64,000 bases of DNA, from NCBI RefSeq assembly GCF_003751805.1, contig NZ_RKHQ01000001.1:1984001-2048000 (forward strand), in the 5' to 3' direction. This document shows positions 24,305-32,295 of the stretch, piece by piece. This DNA is from Salana multivorans (GTDB taxonomy: Bacteria > Actinomycetota > Actinomycetes > Actinomycetales > Beutenbergiaceae). Each line of letters opens with the position of its first letter. The first letter of the stretch is position 1. The position numbers were made by a program, and so were the translations under genes. The notes beneath the pieces were generated by a model. It worked only from the letters and a program-made list of their open reading frames with translations. It was not told where the DNA came from and did not search any database.

Positions 24305-25303
24305 GTGCTCAGAACAGGTCGCGGCTCGGCTCACGCCAAGGTGATCCTGTTCGGCGAGCACGCCGTCGTCCACGGGGCTCCCGCCGTCGCGCTGCCGATC
24401 GACGGGCTCGGCGTCTGCGCCACCGCGCGCCTCCTCGACGACGTCGACGACGTCGAGGGCTCCGCCGCTCCCGCCGCGTCCGACGTCGAGCGCCGGCCCG
24501 GCGAGAGCACGATCGTCACCGACGTCTACTCCGGCCCGCTCGACGGGGCGCCCGAGCTGCTCGAGTCCCCGCGCGCCGTCATCCTCGCCTGCCTGGAGGA
24601 GTTCGGTCTCTCGGGGTCCGGCGTCGAGGTGACCGTGACCGGCGAGGTCCCGCACGCGCGCGGGCTCGGCTCCTCCGCGGCCGTTGCCGGGGCGATCGTG
24701 CGCGCGCTCGCCGACCTCGCCGGGGCCGAGCTGAGCCAGGAGCTCTACCTCGACCTCGTCGGCGTCGGCGAGAAGGTCGCCCACGGCGCGCCCAGCGGTC
24801 TCGACGCCCACGCCACCGCCGCCGCTGAGCCGATCATCTTCGAGGCCGGCGTCGCGCGGGTGCTCCCGCACCGCACGCGTGCCGTCATCGTCGTCGCCGA
24901 CTCCGGCGTCGCGGGCCGGACGCGACGCGCCGTCGCGAGCGTCACCTCGTTCCTCGAGCGCCACCCGCTGCGCGGCCCCGCCCTCATGGCCGGCCTCGGC
25001 GCGCTCGCCCAGCAGGGCGCGCTCGACCTGGCGCAGGGGCGCCCCGAGCAGCTCGGCGCCAAGATGGCCGAGGCGCAGGGCATGCTCCGCGAGCTCGGGG
25101 TCTCCTCGCCCGAGCTCGACCGGATCGTCGACGCGGCGGTCGGCGCCGGCGCCTACGGGGCCAAGCTGACCGGCGGGGGCCAGGGCGGCTGCGTCATCGC
25201 GCTCGCCGCTGACGACGAGGCCGCGCGCCGCGTCGCGACCGCCATGCGTCTCGCCGGCGCCGTCGCGACGTGGCAGCACCGTCTCGAGGGGTCGTCGTCG
25301 TGA
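24305..25303 (+). CDS. mvk: Mevalonate kinase
   Basis: A 332-residue GHMP kinase phosphorylating mevalonate. Motif 1 is AKVILFGEHAVVHGAPAVALP, motif 2 PHARGLGSSAAVAGAIVRAL (ATP loop) and motif 3 KLTGGGQGGCVIAL. The HGAPSGLDAH segment holds the probable catalytic aspartate. First gene of a four-gene operon with overlapping stop/start codons (GTGA). Provides the substrate for phosphomevalonate kinase two genes downstream. Acts in the cytoplasm in isoprenoid precursor supply. Confidence 0.95.
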   Translation: MLRTGRGSAHAKVILFGEHAVVHGAPAVALPIDGLGVCATARLLDDVDDVEGSAAPAASDVERRPGESTIVTDVYSGPLDGAPELLESPRAVILACLEEFGLSGSGVEVTVTGEVPHARGLGSSAAVAGAIVRALADLAGAELSQELYLDLVGVGEKVAHGAPSGLDAHATAAAEPIIFEAGVARVLPHRTRAVIVVADSGVAGRTRRAVASVTSFLERHPLRGPALMAGLGALAQQGALDLAQGRPEQLGAKMAEAQGMLRELGVSSPELDRIVDAAVGAGAYGAKLTGGGQGGCVIALAADDEAARRVATAMRLAGAVATWQHRLEGSSS

Positions 25304-26313
25304 CCGCCGTCTCGGCCGTCGCGCACGCCAACATCGCGCTGGTCAAGTACTGGGGCAAGCGGGACGGCGCGCTCATGCTGCCCGCGACGTCCTCCGTCTC
25401 GCTGACGCTCGACGCCTTCCGGACGACGACGACGGTGACGCTCCTGCCCGAGGGCGCCCCGGACGAGGTGGAGCTCGACGGCGTCCGGCTGGAGGGCGCC
25501 CCGCGCACCAAGGTGGTCCGCTTCCTCGACCTCGTGCGCTCCCAGGTCCCGCCGGAGCTGGCCGGCCGGGGCGCCGGCGTCGTCTCCCGCAACGACGTGC
25601 CGACGGGGGCCGGGTTGGCCAGCAGCGCGTCGGCGTTCGCGGCGCTCGCGGGTGCGGCGGCCGGCGCCTACGGGCTCGACCTGGACCGGCGCGGGCTCTC
25701 CCGGCTGGCCCGCCGCGGCTCGGGGTCGGCCTCCCGGTCGGTGTTCGGCGGGTTCGTGCGGTGGAACGCCGGCGACCTCGACGACCCGGTCCGCGGCGAC
25801 GAGACCTCCTACGCCGAGCCCCTGCCGACGGCACCGGACCTCGACGTCGCGATGGCCGTCGTCGTCCTCGATGCCGGGCCGAAGGCGATCGGGAGCCGCG
25901 AGGCGATGGCCAGCACCGTCGCGACCTCGCCGTACTTCCCCGCGTGGGTCGAGCACACGGAGCTGGACGCCGCCGCGGCCACGGCCGCGATCGCGGCCGG
26001 CGACCTCACGGTGCTGGGCGAGATCGCCGAGGCCAGCGCCATGCGGATGCACGCGACGATGCTCGCCGCCTACCCCGCCGTCCGCTACCTCGCCCCGGCC
26101 TCGCTCGAGGTGCTCGACGCGGTCGCCGCGCTCCGGGCGGACGGCGTCGGCGCGTGGGCGACCATGGACGCCGGGCCCAACGTCAAGGTGCTGTGCGCGG
26201 CCCGCGACCTCGAGCTGGTCGGCGAGGCGCTCGCGCTCGCCCCGGACGGCGCGCGGCGGCGCGTCCTGCTCGCCCGTCCCGGACCGGGGCTGCGCACGGA
26301 GACGCTGCCGTGA
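25300..26313 (+). CDS. mvaD: Diphosphomevalonate decarboxylase
   Basis: A 337-residue GHMP-superfamily enzyme that converts diphosphomevalonate to isopentenyl diphosphate with loss of CO2. Diagnostic NIALVKYWGKRD, VPTGAGLASSASAFAALA and GSGSASRSVFGGFVRW motifs are present, and the catalytic aspartate is in TMDAGPNVKVL. The GTG start at 25300 overlaps the mevalonate kinase stop (GTGA), with a GAGGGG site about 8 nt upstream. An upstream in-frame GTG at 25270 would lie inside the kinase gene and is less likely. Confidence 0.95.
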   Translation: MTAVSAVAHANIALVKYWGKRDGALMLPATSSVSLTLDAFRTTTTVTLLPEGAPDEVELDGVRLEGAPRTKVVRFLDLVRSQVPPELAGRGAGVVSRNDVPTGAGLASSASAFAALAGAAAGAYGLDLDRRGLSRLARRGSGSASRSVFGGFVRWNAGDLDDPVRGDETSYAEPLPTAPDLDVAMAVVVLDAGPKAIGSREAMASTVATSPYFPAWVEHTELDAAAATAAIAAGDLTVLGEIAEASAMRMHATMLAAYPAVRYLAPASLEVLDAVAALRADGVGAWATMDAGPNVKVLCAARDLELVGEALALAPDGARRRVLLARPGPGLRTETLP

Positions 26314-27407
26314 CGTCGGCGGTACCGGCTGCGGCGCCGGACGCCGTCCGGGGATCGCGTCGCGTCGTCGCGACCGCGCCGGGGAAGCTGTTCGTCGCGG
26401 GGGAGTACGCCGTGGTCGAGTCGGGGTACCCGGCCGTGCTCGTCGGCGTCGAGCGCCGGGTCACCCTCGTGCTGGACGAGGCGCCGACGCAGCGTCCGGT
26501 CGAGCAGGGCCGCTACGTCGGCGCGGTGCGTGCGGTCGTCGAGGCGCTCGCCGCCGCGCGGGGCCGCACGGCGGCGCCCTACGCCATGACGACGTCCTCG
26601 GCGCTCAAGGACGCCGCGACCGCCGACCATCCCGCGCGCAAGTACGGCCTCGGCTCCTCCGGGGCGGTCACCGTCGCGGCCGTCCGCGCGCTCGACGCCT
26701 GGTACGGCCTTGGGCTCACCGCGGCCGAGCGGCTGCGGGCCGCGATCCTCGCCACCCTCCGCGTCAACCCGCGCGCCTCGGGCGGCGACGTCGCGGCCTC
26801 GCTCCTCGGCGGCTGGGTCGCCTACTCCTCGCCCGACCGCGGCTGGGTCGCCGCGCGGGACGCGGGACCCGACGCGGGACCCGGCGAGGCGCGCGCCCCG
26901 GACCGCGTCGCCGCGCTGGTCGCTGACGACTGGCCGGGGCTCGCCGCGACGGCGCTGCCCGTCCCGGCTGCGTTCGGCCTGCGGATCGGCTGGACCGGCG
27001 ACCCCGCGTCGACCACCGACCTCGTCGCCGCCGTGCGCGCCGCCGGGGTCCCGGCGGAGTTCCTCGCCGGGTCGCGCGCGGTCGTGGCGGACCTGCGCGG
27101 CGCGATCGACGCCGACGACGCGGACCGCGCGCGCGACGCCGTCCGGCGCGCCCGGGGGCTCCTGCGCGGGCTCGGCGAGCTGGTCGGCGTCGCGATCGAG
27201 ACGCCGGAGCTGGCCGCCCTGATCGAGGTGGCCGAACGGCACGGGTACGCGGCCAAGGGGTCGGGCGCCGGCGGCGGGGACTGCGGGATCGCGGTCGGCG
27301 GGCCGGCCGAGGACCCCGATCTCGCGACCGGGTGGGCCGCCGTCGGCGTCGTGCCCCTGGCGCTGCGGATCGCGGCGCCGGCGACCGTGAGTGAGGAGAC
27401 GTCATGA
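26310..27407 (+). CDS. Phosphomevalonate kinase
   Basis: A 365-residue GHMP kinase, the second phosphorylation step of the pathway. It has APGKLFVAGEYAVVE, the ATP loop KYGLGSSGAVTVAAV and the C-terminal GSGAGGGDCGIAV. The start GTG at 26310 overlaps the decarboxylase stop (GTGA). The 5' part of the long open frame before it is the decarboxylase read in another frame. Order kinase-decarboxylase-kinase-isomerase matches other actinobacterial mevalonate clusters. Confidence 0.93.
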   Translation: MTSAVPAAAPDAVRGSRRVVATAPGKLFVAGEYAVVESGYPAVLVGVERRVTLVLDEAPTQRPVEQGRYVGAVRAVVEALAAARGRTAAPYAMTTSSALKDAATADHPARKYGLGSSGAVTVAAVRALDAWYGLGLTAAERLRAAILATLRVNPRASGGDVAASLLGGWVAYSSPDRGWVAARDAGPDAGPGEARAPDRVAALVADDWPGLAATALPVPAAFGLRIGWTGDPASTTDLVAAVRAAGVPAEFLAGSRAVVADLRGAIDADDADRARDAVRRARGLLRGLGELVGVAIETPELAALIEVAERHGYAAKGSGAGGGDCGIAVGGPAEDPDLATGWAAVGVVPLALRIAAPATVSEETS

Positions 27408-28492
27408 CCAGCCCGACCGCCCGGCGCAAGGACGACCACCTGCGCCTCGCGCTCGCCCAGCACGACGGGACGAGCGTCCGGGACACCGACCACGTGCGGT
27501 TCGTGCACCACGCGCTCGCCGGGGGCGCGGCGTCGGACGTGTCGCTGGCGTCGCCGGCGCTGGGCTGGCCGGTGCCGCTCTACGTGACGGGGATGACCGG
27601 CGGCAGCGCGCGGACCGCCGAGGTCAACCGCGGCCTCGGCATCGTGGCGCGCGAGACCGGCGTCCCGGTGGCGGTCGGCTCGATGGGCATCGTGCTGCGC
27701 GAGCCCGCGACGCTGCCGACGTTCACCGTGCTGCGCGAGGAGAACCCCGACGGGTTCGTGCTCGCCAACACGAACGCCAACGTCTCGGGCGCGGACGCGG
27801 CGCGGCTGGTCGAGGCGCTCGGGGCCGACGCGCTCCAGGTGCACGTCAACGCCCCGCAGGAGATCGCGATGCCGGAGGGCGATCGCGCCTTCGGGCACTG
27901 GGCGGAGGCGATCGCCGAGATCGTCGACGCGGTCGAGGTGCCGGTCGTCGTCAAGGAGGTCGGAGCGGGGCTCTCCCGCGGGAGCGTCGCGGCGCTGCGC
28001 GACCTCGGCGTCGCCGCGGTGGACGTGGCCGGCCGCGGCGGGACGGACTTCGGCGCGATCGAGTCGGCCCGGCGGCCGGCGGGGGAGCGGGGCTACCTGG
28101 CGGGCTGGGGCCAGTCGGCGGTCACGTGCCTGCTGGAGTCCTCCGACCTGCCCGGCGTCGGCGCGGCGCGGGGCGGCATCGGGCTGCTCGCGTCCGGCGG
28201 GGTGCGGCACGCGCTCGACGTCGTCACGCTGCTCGCGCTCGGGGCCGACGCCGTCGGGGTGGCCGGGACGTTCCTGCGGGTGCTGGTCGAGGAGGGCGTC
28301 GACGCGCTGGTGGCGCTCGTGCGGACCTGGCTCGAGGAGGTCGCGGACCTCATGGCGCTGCTCGGGGCGCAGACGGTCGCGGACCTGCGCGCGACGGACG
28401 TGCTGCTCACCGGGCCGGTGCGCGAGGTTGCCGAGCTGCGCGGCATCGACGCGGCCGCCTACGCGCGCCGCAGCCCCTGGTCCCAGGTCTGA
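27404..28492 (+). CDS. fni: Type 2 isopentenyl-diphosphate isomerase (FMN-dependent)
   Basis: A 362-residue TIM-barrel flavoenzyme interconverting isopentenyl and dimethylallyl diphosphate. It has the N-terminal RKDDHLRLAL, YVTGMTGGS, VGSMGIVLRE, VHVNAPQEIAMPEGDR (substrate and metal site) and the FMN phosphate loop LLASGGVRHALD. The ATG overlaps the phosphomevalonate kinase stop (ATGA). It is the last gene of the operon here. HMG-CoA reductase and synthase, which often follow in actinobacterial clusters, are absent and a repeat-flanked nuclease gene takes their place. Confidence 0.95.
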   Translation: MTSPTARRKDDHLRLALAQHDGTSVRDTDHVRFVHHALAGGAASDVSLASPALGWPVPLYVTGMTGGSARTAEVNRGLGIVARETGVPVAVGSMGIVLREPATLPTFTVLREENPDGFVLANTNANVSGADAARLVEALGADALQVHVNAPQEIAMPEGDRAFGHWAEAIAEIVDAVEVPVVVKEVGAGLSRGSVAALRDLGVAAVDVAGRGGTDFGAIESARRPAGERGYLAGWGQSAVTCLLESSDLPGVGAARGGIGLLASGGVRHALDVVTLLALGADAVGVAGTFLRVLVEEGVDALVALVRTWLEEVADLMALLGAQTVADLRATDVLLTGPVREVAELRGIDAAAYARRSPWSQV

Positions 28493-28537
28493 GCCTCGCT
28501 CGGGCGGTCGGCGGCCGGTTCGCGTCCGGCCGAGGGT

Positions 28538-28667
28538 GTCCGCTCTCCGCGGATCCGCGTCCAGCCCTATCCCGCGTAGCCAGCGGGGCATCCCGCTGAC
28601 CTGCGGCTTCGTCCGCGAGCGAGCGCGCCGAGGTGGTGTGGCCGTGGTCCGTCCGCGGAGAGCGGAC
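28538..28667. repeat. 130-bp palindrome-ended repeat, copy 1
   Basis: The element begins GTCCGCTCTCCGCGGA (28538-28553) and ends with its perfect reverse complement (28652-28667). The interior has a small hairpin (AGCGGG-GCAT-CCCGCT) and the segment CGCTGACCTGCGG. A related element lies just after the nuclease gene at 29704-29829. Between them they bracket that single gene. Neither copy resembles a normal terminator in size. Confidence 0.85.
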
Positions 28668-28729
28668 GGCCCGGTCGTCCACAGGCGCTGGGTGCTCGCT
28701 TGCGGGAGGCGATACGACATTGTTTGACT

Positions 28730-29701
28730 ATGTTCGTGAACCAACGTCAGGCGCTCGCGCGGGTGAGGCGGCTGGGCGGCGCGGCGCGGTACCGGGAGAT
28801 CGGCGCCGAGCGGCACGTCCTGGCGCGCCTCGTCGGGAGGGGTGAGCTCGTCCGCATCGGCCGCGGCTGCTACGCGGTCCCGGGAGCCTCCGCGGCGATC
28901 ACGCGTGCCGTCCTCCTCAACGCCGTGCTGTGCTGCGTCTCGGCGCTGCGCCACCACGGCGTCGACGTGCCGGGCGACGAGTCGGTGGTGCACTGCTGCG
29001 TGCCGAGCCGCCGCGGCGGCCACCCCCATCGCCCCGGCACCCGGCTGCACTACGGCGAGGTCGAGCGCGACGGCGACGTTCCGGTCGCCACGGTCCTGGA
29101 TGCCCTGGTGGCGGCAGTCCGGTGCCTGGCCTACGACGACGTCGTGGCGTTGTTCGACCTCACCTGCGACCGCCCCGGAGCGCCGACGCTCGAGGAGGTG
29201 CTCGACCGGGTGGCCGGACGCTCGCGAGGCATGGCCGTGGCCCTGCGCGTGGACGTCGACACCCGCGCGAGGAGCCGGGTCGAGACCGTCATCAGGCTGG
29301 CGCTGCGTCGGGCCGGGCTGCGCGTCGCGGCCGGGGTTCGGATCCCCGGCGTCGGCGAGGTCGACCTGCTCGTCGAGGGGCGGATCGTCGTCGAGCTGGA
29401 CGGGTTCGCCTATCACGGGGACCGGGCGGCCTATCGCGGCGACCGACGGCGGGACCGGGCGCTGCTGCGGCTCGGCCTCGTTCCGATCCGGTTCGCCTGG
29501 GAGGACTGCACGCCCGAGATCGTCGTCGAGGCGGTTCGGGACGTGCTCGACGTGGTGCGCGAGGGGGCGCTGCCACCGCACGGCAGCACCCCGGCGTGGG
29601 TGGCCGATCAGGTCGAGTGGGCGCGCGCCCAGGCCATGCGCCCGAGCGGGCGGGCGACCGGGACGCCCCCGCGCCGACGGGCTCGCGCGCGGGAGGGATG
29701 A
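28730..29701 (+). CDS. AbiEi-like winged helix fused to PD-(D/E)XK (DUF559/Vsr-like) nuclease
   Basis: A 323-residue protein. Residues 5-55 form an AbiEi-type winged helix (RYREIGAERHVLARLVGRGELVRIGRGCYAVPG). The middle resembles the AbiEi C-terminal region. Residues 180-285 form a DUF559/Vsr-like nuclease with candidate metal ligands E185, D212 (VGEVDLLV) and E222/D224 (VVELDGFAYH), then RRRDRALLRLGL. No AbiEii toxin gene lies beside it. ATG 28730 is used as the start; TTG 28700 and GTG 28736 are alternatives. Related palindromic repeats flank it, one 62 bp upstream and one starting 3 bp after the stop. Function unknown: an orphan defence gene, a repair nuclease, or part of a mobile cassette. 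Confidence 0.82.
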   Translation: MFVNQRQALARVRRLGGAARYREIGAERHVLARLVGRGELVRIGRGCYAVPGASAAITRAVLLNAVLCCVSALRHHGVDVPGDESVVHCCVPSRRGGHPHRPGTRLHYGEVERDGDVPVATVLDALVAAVRCLAYDDVVALFDLTCDRPGAPTLEEVLDRVAGRSRGMAVALRVDVDTRARSRVETVIRLALRRAGLRVAAGVRIPGVGEVDLLVEGRIVVELDGFAYHGDRAAYRGDRRRDRALLRLGLVPIRFAWEDCTPEIVVEAVRDVLDVVREGALPPHGSTPAWVADQVEWARAQAMRPSGRATGTPPRRRARAREG

Positions 29702-29703
29702 GC

Positions 29704-29829
29704 CCCGTCCGCTCTCCGCGGATCTGCGCATCGGCCACCCAGCGGTGCGACGGGCTGGAGCGCGCTGACCCGCGGTGATGCGCCGGTGACGCGGGTGGCG
29801 CCCCGTCCGATCCGCGGAGAGCGGACGGG
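29704..29829. repeat. 126-bp palindrome-ended repeat, copy 2
   Basis: Perfect 21-bp inverted arms (29704-29724 and 29809-29829) share GTCCGCTCTCCGCGGATC with copy 1. The interior has CAGCG...CGCTG and CGCTGACCCGCGG, matching the interior of copy 1 in order. It starts 3 bp after the nuclease gene stop. It may terminate transcription, but its relation to copy 1 points to a repeat family. Confidence 0.85.
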
Positions 29830-29844
29830 TGAGGGCGAGCCCGG

Positions 29845-30843
29845 CTAGACCGTGGCGCGGATGCGGCCGACGGGCTCCCCGCCGCCGAGGACGGCGAGGT
29901 CGAGGCGGGCCTCGGTGCGGTCGGCGTCCGCGCGCCCGATCGCGCCGGCGGCGGCGAGCAGCTCCAGGCCGACGAGGGAGGTGGCGCGGGGCGAGCCGTC
30001 GAGCACCTTGAGCGCCACGACGTGCCCGTTCGGGACGGCCAGCACGAGCACGCCCTCGGCGCCGCCCTTCGCGAACACCCCGAGCTCCTCGGCGACGATC
30101 GTGTTCTCCTGGCCGGGCCCGTGGATCGTCCACGGGTGCGCCAGCACCTCGTGCACGACCGCCGCGACGGCGCGATGCTCCGCCGCGTGCTCGAGCTCCG
30201 CCTCGTCCGCCGCCGTCTCGGACGTCGCCCACCGCACCGCGCGGGCCAGCCCGAGCAGCGACACGGCGAACAGCGGCGCCCCGCACCCGTCCACCCCGAC
30301 GGCGGCGATCGGCTCGCCGGCGACGTCGCCGAGCAGGTCGGCGATGGCGAGCTGGAGCTGGTGCCCCGGGTCGAGGTAGCCGGCCGTCGGCCAGCCGCGC
30401 GCGACGCACGCGCGCAGCATGGCCGCGTGCTTGCCGGAGCAGTTCATGTGGATCCGGTCGGGCTCGTGGCCGGCGACGACGAACGCGCGCCGGGCCGCCG
30501 CATCTCCCGGAACGGCGGGCGGACAGCCGAGGTCGGCCGAGCTCAGGCCGCCGCCGGCGAGCATCCCCTCGACGACCGCGACGTGCGCGTCCGTCCCCGA
30601 GTGCGACGCGGTGGCGAGGCCGAGCTCGCGCCCGGTCAGGGTCTCGGCCAGCGCGACCGAGACCGCCGCCTGGATCGGCTTGAGGCTGGAGCGCGGGAAG
30701 ACGGGGGCGTCGACGTTGCCGAGCGCCCGCTCGACCGACCCGTCCGGACCGAGGACCACCGCGGCCCCGAGGTGTCGCGACTCGATGAAACCGGAGCGTT
30801 CGACGACGGCCAGCTCGACCACGTCGGAGGGCAGGAGGGTCAC
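29845..30843 (-). CDS. Asparaginase II-type amidohydrolase (thermolabile/Rhizobium type)
   Basis: A 332-residue PF06089-like protein. Conserved stretches are SRHLGAAVVL, PVFPRSSLKPIQA (serine-lysine), ATASHSGTDAHV, MNCSGKHAAML and GVDGCGAPLFAVSL. This family is distinct from classic type I/II asparaginases and is related to the R. etli inducible enzyme. It probably hydrolyses L-asparagine or a related amide in the cytoplasm. The GTG start at 30843 overlaps the upstream decarboxylase stop (GTGA). That tight coupling to a thiamin-diphosphate decarboxylase pair is odd and suggests a dedicated pathway. Confidence 0.85.
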   Translation of the reverse strand: MTLLPSDVVELAVVERSGFIESRHLGAAVVLGPDGSVERALGNVDAPVFPRSSLKPIQAAVSVALAETLTGRELGLATASHSGTDAHVAVVEGMLAGGGLSSADLGCPPAVPGDAAARRAFVVAGHEPDRIHMNCSGKHAAMLRACVARGWPTAGYLDPGHQLQLAIADLLGDVAGEPIAAVGVDGCGAPLFAVSLLGLARAVRWATSETAADEAELEHAAEHRAVAAVVHEVLAHPWTIHGPGQENTIVAEELGVFAKGGAEGVLVLAVPNGHVVALKVLDGSPRATSLVGLELLAAAGAIGRADADRTEARLDLAVLGGGEPVGRIRATV

Positions 30844-31406
30844 CGGGACAGGGTAGTCGCGTCCTGCCGGCACCAGCGGGTGAACCGCGCCGCGACGTCC
30901 GCCAGCCCCGTCCCGACGCGGGGTCCGGGCGGGGTGAGGTCGGGCGCCACGGGAGCGTGGACGAACGCGGCCCGCCCGTCGGCCGCGAGGCCGGTCAGCA
31001 GCTCGGCCAGGTCCTCGGGCGTGCGTGCGACGTGCCCGGGGACGCCGGCGGCGCCGGCCAGCGCGACGAGGTCGACGCGGCCGCCCGGGCTCGGCTGGCC
31101 CCCGGTCGAGGCGTAGACCCCGTCGTCCAGCACGACGTGCAGGACCGGCAGGTCGGGCTCGGCCCCGAGCGTGAGCAGACCGGCGGGGTTCATCAGCAGG
31201 CTGCCGTCGCCGTCGAGCACCAGCGTCGTGCGCCGGCTGCCGCGCGCGATCCCGATGCCGACCGGCAGCGCCAGGCCCATCGACCCGGTGAGCGGCAGGT
31301 GGTTCGGCCGGTCGGTCGCGAGCCGCGCGGTGAACCCCGTGGTGAAGACGGTCGGGGCGTCGGGCAGGGCGGCGACGGCGGCCGCGACCGCGTCGACCTT
31401 GCGCAT
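30840..31406 (-). CDS. Thiamin-diphosphate decarboxylase, C-terminal (beta) subunit
   Basis: A 188-residue subunit with the thiamin-diphosphate/magnesium motif GDGSLLMNPAGLLTLG and an upstream GSMGLALPVGIGIA. This corresponds to the PP domain of the sulfopyruvate (ComE-like) and phosphonopyruvate decarboxylases. The ATG at 31406 overlaps the alpha-subunit stop (TGATG). It forms a heteromeric enzyme with the preceding gene. The substrate (sulfopyruvate, phosphonopyruvate or another 2-oxo acid) cannot be told from the sequence. Confidence 0.85.
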   Translation of the reverse strand: MRKVDAVAAAVAALPDAPTVFTTGFTARLATDRPNHLPLTGSMGLALPVGIGIARGSRRTTLVLDGDGSLLMNPAGLLTLGAEPDLPVLHVVLDDGVYASTGGQPSPGGRVDLVALAGAAGVPGHVARTPEDLAELLTGLAADGRAAFVHAPVAPDLTPPGPRVGTGLADVAARFTRWCRQDATTLSR

Positions 31407-31945
31407 CACGGCCGCCACCCGAACAGCCCCGGCGGGACGAGCAGCGCGTAGGGCCGGCGCTCCTCGCGGACGGCGACGGCGGCGCGGGCGACGTGCCCGG
31501 GGAGGTCGGTCGCGTCGAGGGTCGCGTGGGCGATCCCGAGCCCGTCGAGGACCGGCGCGGTGAGCCGCCCCATGGCGAGGTTCTCCTCGGTGGTGTCGGC
31601 GTCGGTGCCGCGCTGGCTCACGACGAGCAGGACGGGGATGCGGTAGGGCGCGACGAGCGACGCCAGCGCGTTGACGGCGAGCCCCAGCCCGGAGTTCTGC
31701 ATGAGGACCGTCGCGCTGCCGCCGGCCAGCCCGATCCCGGCGGCGATGCCGACCGCGTTGTCCTCGCGGGAGACGGTGCGGTAGTCCTCCCGCGCCGCCA
31801 GCAGCTCGAGCAGGGGCGCGAGGATGCCGTCCGGGGTGGCGAGGTAGGGGCCGAGCCGGTGGGCGCGCAGGGACTCCCAGGTCGCGGTGGCCACGCGGGT
31901 GCCCGGCGGGGCGTCGGCGGCGTCCGCGGCGGATACGACGGTCAT
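31406..31945 (-). CDS. Thiamin-diphosphate decarboxylase, N-terminal (alpha) subunit
   Basis: A 179-residue Pyr-domain subunit. SREDNAVGIAAGIGLAGG contains the conserved glutamate that activates the cofactor, and MQNSGLGLAVNALASL is typical of the sulfopyruvate/phosphonopyruvate decarboxylase alpha chain. First gene of a three-gene operon with the beta subunit and an asparaginase-like protein. Upstream CACGAT lies 6 nt before the ATG, a weak candidate for leaderless transcription. No phosphoenolpyruvate mutase, ComA or ComC homologue lies nearby, so the pathway is unresolved. Confidence 0.85.
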   Translation of the reverse strand: MTVVSAADAADAPPGTRVATATWESLRAHRLGPYLATPDGILAPLLELLAAREDYRTVSREDNAVGIAAGIGLAGGSATVLMQNSGLGLAVNALASLVAPYRIPVLLVVSQRGTDADTTEENLAMGRLTAPVLDGLGIAHATLDATDLPGHVARAAVAVREERRPYALLVPPGLFGWRP

Positions 31946-32102
31946 GGATCTATCGTGCCGCCTCGGCGCGGCGCGCGTGACGCGTCGACGCGTCGAGGCG
32001 CCGTGCGCCCTGTCGTGGCCGGTCGGCCGGCGCCGCGCGATCGGACGACGCTCGCCCCGACGTGGTCGGGGGGCGACGCGCGCCGTCGGCGGGTGCGCGT
32101 GC

Positions 32103-32139
32103 CGGGGCGCCCCACTGAGATGGGGACTGGGGCGCCCCG
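32103..32139. terminator. Hairpin upstream of the pilus locus
   Basis: CGGGGCGCCCCA (32103-32114) and TGGGGCGCCCCG (32128-32139) are perfect 12-bp arms with a 13-nt loop. No gene ends toward it from the left on the plus strand, so it may insulate the pilus promoter or end a small unannotated transcript. Confidence 0.5.
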
Positions 32140-32295
32140 ACGTCCGGTTCACCCGGAGTGCCACCCGTCACCGGCTCGTGTCGCGGGGGGTGCGAACAGA
32201 AGCAGCCGACGTGCCGGGTGATGGGAGGCGAGGGGGGCCGCCTCCATATTCATCGTAAGCGCGGCTCATGTGCTGCCTGCGAAGATTTGGTGAGC

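Noticed and set aside
28730-29701. Classical AbiE type IV toxin-antitoxin system
   Set aside because: No AbiEii nucleotidyltransferase toxin is encoded next to it, and the protein carries its own nuclease domain.
28538-29829. The two palindromic repeats as simple terminators
   Set aside because: They are 126-130 bp long, share sequence at both ends and inside, and one lies upstream of the gene where the operon before it already has ended 46 bp earlier. Ordinary terminators would not share so much sequence.
26822-30409. A 1195-codon minus-strand frame across the mevalonate genes and nuclease
   Set aside because: It runs antisense to three well-identified genes and has no recognisable domain; a GC-bias artefact.
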